From: Flavobacterium taihuense
GTDB lineage: Bacteria > Bacteroidota > Bacteroidia > Flavobacteriales > Flavobacteriaceae
Length of the DNA stretch: 64,000 bases
NCBI RefSeq assembly: GCF_019351435.1
Contig: NZ_JAHWYN010000009.1
Coordinates: 100,289-164,288, forward strand
Direction of reading: 5' to 3'
This document shows positions 61,552 through 64,000 of this stretch, piece by piece. The notes below the pieces were generated by a model, which did no database searches, was not told the DNA's origin, and saw nothing but the letters and a program-made list of their open reading frames with translations. Each line of letters opens with the position of its first letter. The stretch's first letter is position 1. Position numbers and translations under genes: made by a program.

Positions 61552-62253
61552 ATGATTAACAAAAAAGTAAATACCGTTCAAGAAGCACTAAAAGGAATTG
61601 AAAACGGAATGACCCTTATGCTTGGTGGCTTCGGATTATGTGGCATACCCGAAAACTCTATAGCCGAATTGGTTCAAAAAGAAACCACAAACTTGACCTG
61701 CATCTCCAATAATGCAGGTGTTGATGATTTTGGACTTGGATTGCTTCTGCAAAAAAAACAAATCAAAAAGATGATCTCTTCCTATGTAGGGGAAAATGCT
61801 GAGTTCGAACGCCAAATGCTTTCCGGTGAACTTGAAGTAGACCTCATCCCACAAGGTACTTTGGCCGAAAGATGCCGAGCGGCACAAGCGGGTATTCCTG
61901 CCTTTTTCACACCCGCCGGTTATGGAACCGAAGTTGCTGAAGGAAAAGAAGTTCGGGAATTCAATGGTAAAATGCACATTATGGAACACGCCTTCAAAGC
62001 CGATTTTGCCATAGTAAAAGCCTGGAAAGGAGATACCGCAGGAAACCTCATCTTCAAAGGAACAGCCAGAAACTTCAATCCTTGTATGTGTGGTGCCGCC
62101 AAAATTACGGTGGCCGAAGTCGAAGAATTGGTTGAAGCTGGAACATTAGATCCAAACCAAATTCATATCTCAGGAATTTTGGTGCAACGTATATTCCAAG
62201 GAAAAAAATATGAGAAACGAATTGAACAACGTACAACCAGAAAAAGAGAATAA
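61552..62253 (+). CDS. scoA: 3-oxoacid CoA-transferase, subunit A
   Basis: A 233-residue subunit of a succinyl-CoA:3-ketoacid (or related) CoA transferase, used in ketone-body and short-chain acid activation. The signatures are [16 protein letters not shown] and the final [20 protein letters not shown] (shortened). It ends with a basic tail ([11 protein letters not shown]). Subunit B follows after 121 bases; the spacer shows no promoter, so the pair probably shares a transcript. Confidence 0.95.
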   Translation: MINKKVNTVQEALKGIENGMTLMLGGFGLCGIPENSIAELVQKETTNLTCISNNAGVDDFGLGLLLQKKQIKKMISSYVGENAEFERQMLSGELEVDLIPQGTLAERCRAAQAGIPAFFTPAGYGTEVAEGKEVREFNGKMHIMEHAFKADFAIVKAWKGDTAGNLIFKGTARNFNPCMCGAAKITVAEVEELVEAGTLDPNQIHISGILVQRIFQGKKYEKRIEQRTTRKRE

Positions 62254-62374
62254 ATTTTAGTTCCGAAGGCTTTCGGGAGCAGACCCAGATTTCAGACTGC
62301 AAATATGAGAGCACAGAATATAGCCGTCGGATTTTAGAAAACAGATAATCTTAGATTTTAAAACATAAAAGCAC

Positions 62375-63034
62375 ATGGCATTAGATAAAATAGGAATTGC
62401 AAAACGAATTGCACAAGAATTAAAAGACCGCTATTTCGTTAATCTAGGGATTGGAATACCGACATTGGTTGCCAACTATATTCCGAAAGGAATTGACGTC
62501 GAATTTCAAAGCGAAAATGGCGTTCTGGGCATGGGGCCATTTCCTTTTGAGGGCGAAGAAGATGCCGACATCATCAATGCAGGAAAACAAACCATAACGA
62601 CCTTACCGGGAGCTTCTTTTTTTGACTCCGCAACCAGTTTCGGAATGATTCGTGGACAACATGTCGATTTGACCATTCTTGGTGCTATGGAAGTCTCAGA
62701 AAATGGAGACATCGCCAACTGGAAAATCCCTGGGAAAATGGTAAAAGGAATGGGTGGTGCTATGGATTTAGTCGCTTCCGCCGAAAATATCATAGTTGCC
62801 ATGATGCACGTCAACAAAGCGGGTGAGTCCAAAATTCTTAAAAAATGCACTTTGCCTTTAACCGGTGTGGGTTGTGTAAAAAAAGTAGTCACAGAATTAG
62901 CCGTTTTAGAGATTACCCCAAAAGGGTTTAAGTTATTGGAACGCGCACCAGGAGTTACAGTTGAACATATTATTGCATCTACTGAAGCTGACTTAATCAT
63001 AGAAGGAGAAATACCAGAAATGATAATTAATTAA
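62375..63034 (+). CDS. scoB: 3-oxoacid CoA-transferase, subunit B
   Basis: A 219-residue subunit that carries the catalytic Glu (in QSENGVLGMGPFP), which forms the glutamyl-CoA intermediate. It begins RIAQELKDRYFVNLGIGIPTL (shortened) and has the usual length. It pairs with scoA 121 bases upstream. Confidence 0.96.
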   Translation: MALDKIGIAKRIAQELKDRYFVNLGIGIPTLVANYIPKGIDVEFQSENGVLGMGPFPFEGEEDADIINAGKQTITTLPGASFFDSATSFGMIRGQHVDLTILGAMEVSENGDIANWKIPGKMVKGMGGAMDLVASAENIIVAMMHVNKAGESKILKKCTLPLTGVGCVKKVVTELAVLEITPKGFKLLERAPGVTVEHIIASTEADLIIEGEIPEMIIN

Positions 63035-63150
63035 CAAACGGTCCAATTTAGATTAAAAAAATTACTCGTAGGAATTGTTTTTAGACTTAAAACAAGATTA
63101 ACCTAACTAGCCAAAATATAAACCATTTAAACAGTTTCTTTAACATATAA

Positions 63151-63183
63151 TTTGTAATCTTTTTAATTTTTTATTTATATTTG
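63151..63183 (+). promoter_or_regulatory. promoter of the outer-membrane barrel gene
   Basis: TTTG (63151-63154), 21 bases, TATATTTG (63176-63183), which matches the Bacteroidota consensus at both elements. The ATG at 63209 is 25 bases downstream. Confidence 0.7.
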
Positions 63184-63208
63184 TTAGAAACAAACAAAAC
63201 AAAAAATT

Positions 63209-63817
63209 ATGAAAAATTACAAATTAATACTAATCGCGCTTTTATTTTCAACAGGTATGATGGCTCAAGATAGAGGTTCAGTAGTGCTTGATGTTTATGG
63301 CAGCTACACGTTTTCAAATAACGTTAACTTTGATTATGGAGACCTTAAAATTGGAGATGGCCTTACATATGGTGCCGGATTTGAATTTTTTCCTCAAAAA
63401 TCAACATCTGTAGAACTTAAATATTTAAGGTTTGACACTTCAATGGATGTAGATGTACCAATTGCCGCTAACGATGTTAATGGTGACGGAGCTTTCAACT
63501 ATATCTTAATAGGGGGCAATCATTACTTTGATAACGGAAATAATGCGGTTCCTTATTTAGGAGGTGGACTTGGTGTTGCAATTACTGAAGGTCCATACGG
63601 AGGAAGTGATACCAACTTTGCGTGGGAAATAAAAGGAGGTGTAAAAATAAAAACTGCTTCTATTGTTTCTATAAGCCTTCAAGCTAATCTTATATCAACT
63701 GTTGCTCCTTCTGGCACGGACACCTATTGGGGATATTGGGGCCCTGTAGCAGTGCAGGATTATGCCTATTCTTATCAATTTGGGCTGGGTGCTATCTTTG
63801 GTTTCAACTTTAAATAA
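63209..63817 (+). CDS. outer-membrane beta-barrel protein (OmpW/OprF N-terminal-like)
   Basis: A 202-residue secreted barrel protein. The signal peptide ends near GMMAQDR. The rest is alternating strands with Gly and aromatic residues (GAGFEFFPQKS, YILIGGNHYF, YLGGGLGVAI) and ends in an aromatic IFGFNFK, as outer-membrane proteins do. Eight strands fit the length. No OmpA domain follows. Function is unknown. Confidence 0.82.
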   Translation: MKNYKLILIALLFSTGMMAQDRGSVVLDVYGSYTFSNNVNFDYGDLKIGDGLTYGAGFEFFPQKSTSVELKYLRFDTSMDVDVPIAANDVNGDGAFNYILIGGNHYFDNGNNAVPYLGGGLGVAITEGPYGGSDTNFAWEIKGGVKIKTASIVSISLQANLISTVAPSGTDTYWGYWGPVAVQDYAYSYQFGLGAIFGFNFK

Positions 63818-63878
63818 GAAAGAAACCTACATAAAAAAAAGCAACTCAATTGAGCTACCGTCTGGACACAACTTTTTT

Positions 63879-63886
63879 TATCTTTG
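63879..63886 (+). promoter_or_regulatory. -7 promoter element of the IS4-like gene
   Basis: TATCTTTG matches TAnnTTTG, 10 bases before the ATG at 63897. Confidence 0.5.
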
Positions 63887-63896
63887 AGATAAAAAA

Positions 63897-64000
63897 ATGC
63901 AGACAAGACATTTTGAAGATTTAAAAGACAAGCGATTGTTGAATAGAGGAAATTCTATTCTCAATCGCTTGTTTGCTAAGAGTATTTATTCGATACGTCA
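63897..64000 (+). mobile_element. IS4-family transposase, N-terminal part (3' end outside window)
   Basis: Thirty-four codons are visible, opening with MQTRHFEDLKDKR and continuing LLNRGNSILNRLFAKSIYSIR. This matches the DNA-binding N terminus of IS4/Tn5-type transposases (F-x-D-K-R-x2-x-R-G ... S-I-R). The DDE catalytic domain lies off the right edge. An IS end may lie near 63855-63875 (GAGCTACCGTCTGGACAC), but the other end is not visible, so the inverted repeat cannot be confirmed. Confidence 0.7.

Noticed and set aside
1..64000. tRNA, rRNA, CRISPR arrays and prophage modules
   Set aside because: I looked for T-loop words, regularly spaced repeats, and structural or integrase genes on both strands and found none that hold up.

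Overview
The window looks like a chromosomal segment of a Flavobacterium-type bacterium (Bacteroidota, Flavobacteriaceae). The evidence is AT-rich DNA with purine-poor ribosome-binding regions, many intergenic copies of the Bacteroidota -7 promoter element (TAnnTTTG, sometimes with a TTG or TTTG about 19-21 bases upstream), the gliding-motility lipoprotein gene gldH, and a set of genes typical of the group (DUF4286, a Nramp transporter fused to a stress-protein domain, GH92 remnant, arylsulfatase, TonB receptor). No tRNA, rRNA, CRISPR array or prophage was seen. The right edge runs into an IS4-type transposase gene.

Layout. 1-3.7 kb: the 3' end of metG, a HAD phosphatase, a chloramphenicol-acetyltransferase-like protein and an exported protein of unknown role. 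3.7-7.3 kb is an accessory island: a glutamate-cysteine-ligase-like enzyme of unknown substrate, a cytoplasmic-looking NlpC/P60-like amidase, and a GH92 mannosidase pseudogene with a large internal deletion and a frameshift. 7.3-14.7 kb is a minus-strand housekeeping block (LOG protein, proC, mgtE, rsmA, DUF4286, TPR protein, serS). 15-26 kb is mixed: ferritin, a tiny Cys/Lys-rich protein, a short SSB, a GNAT-nitrilase fusion between two repeat copies, a Zn-ribbon protein, an M28 peptidase, a rhodanese divergent from a MetR-like regulator, then GNAT, SDR, EamA and SCO genes.

26-38 kb centres on metals and redox: feoA-feoB with a 40-residue companion, mntH-mntR, and a divergent TonB receptor - thioredoxin - lycopene-cyclase-like set that shares a short palindromic operator candidate with mntH; a bacilliredoxin follows. 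38-44 kb is a complete RND efflux operon. 44-47 kb holds PPK2 and a SulP transporter. 47-50 kb is a trhO-trhP-ferredoxin operon for tRNA U34 hydroxylation in which the two enzymes share a duplicated C-terminal domain. 50-57 kb holds an exported protein, an arylsulfatase and a divergent eight-heme cytochrome with HEAT and TPR repeats. 57-64 kb is ricT-gldH-PBP1A, a CoA-transferase pair, an outer-membrane barrel protein and the IS4-like gene.

The most rewarding places for follow-up are the TrhO/TrhP shared domain, the GCL-like/NlpC-like pair, the duplicated promoter segment before the cytochrome and ricT, the MetR-like and MntR-like operators, and the doubly broken GH92 gene. Functions were assigned by reading motifs by eye; no database search was run.
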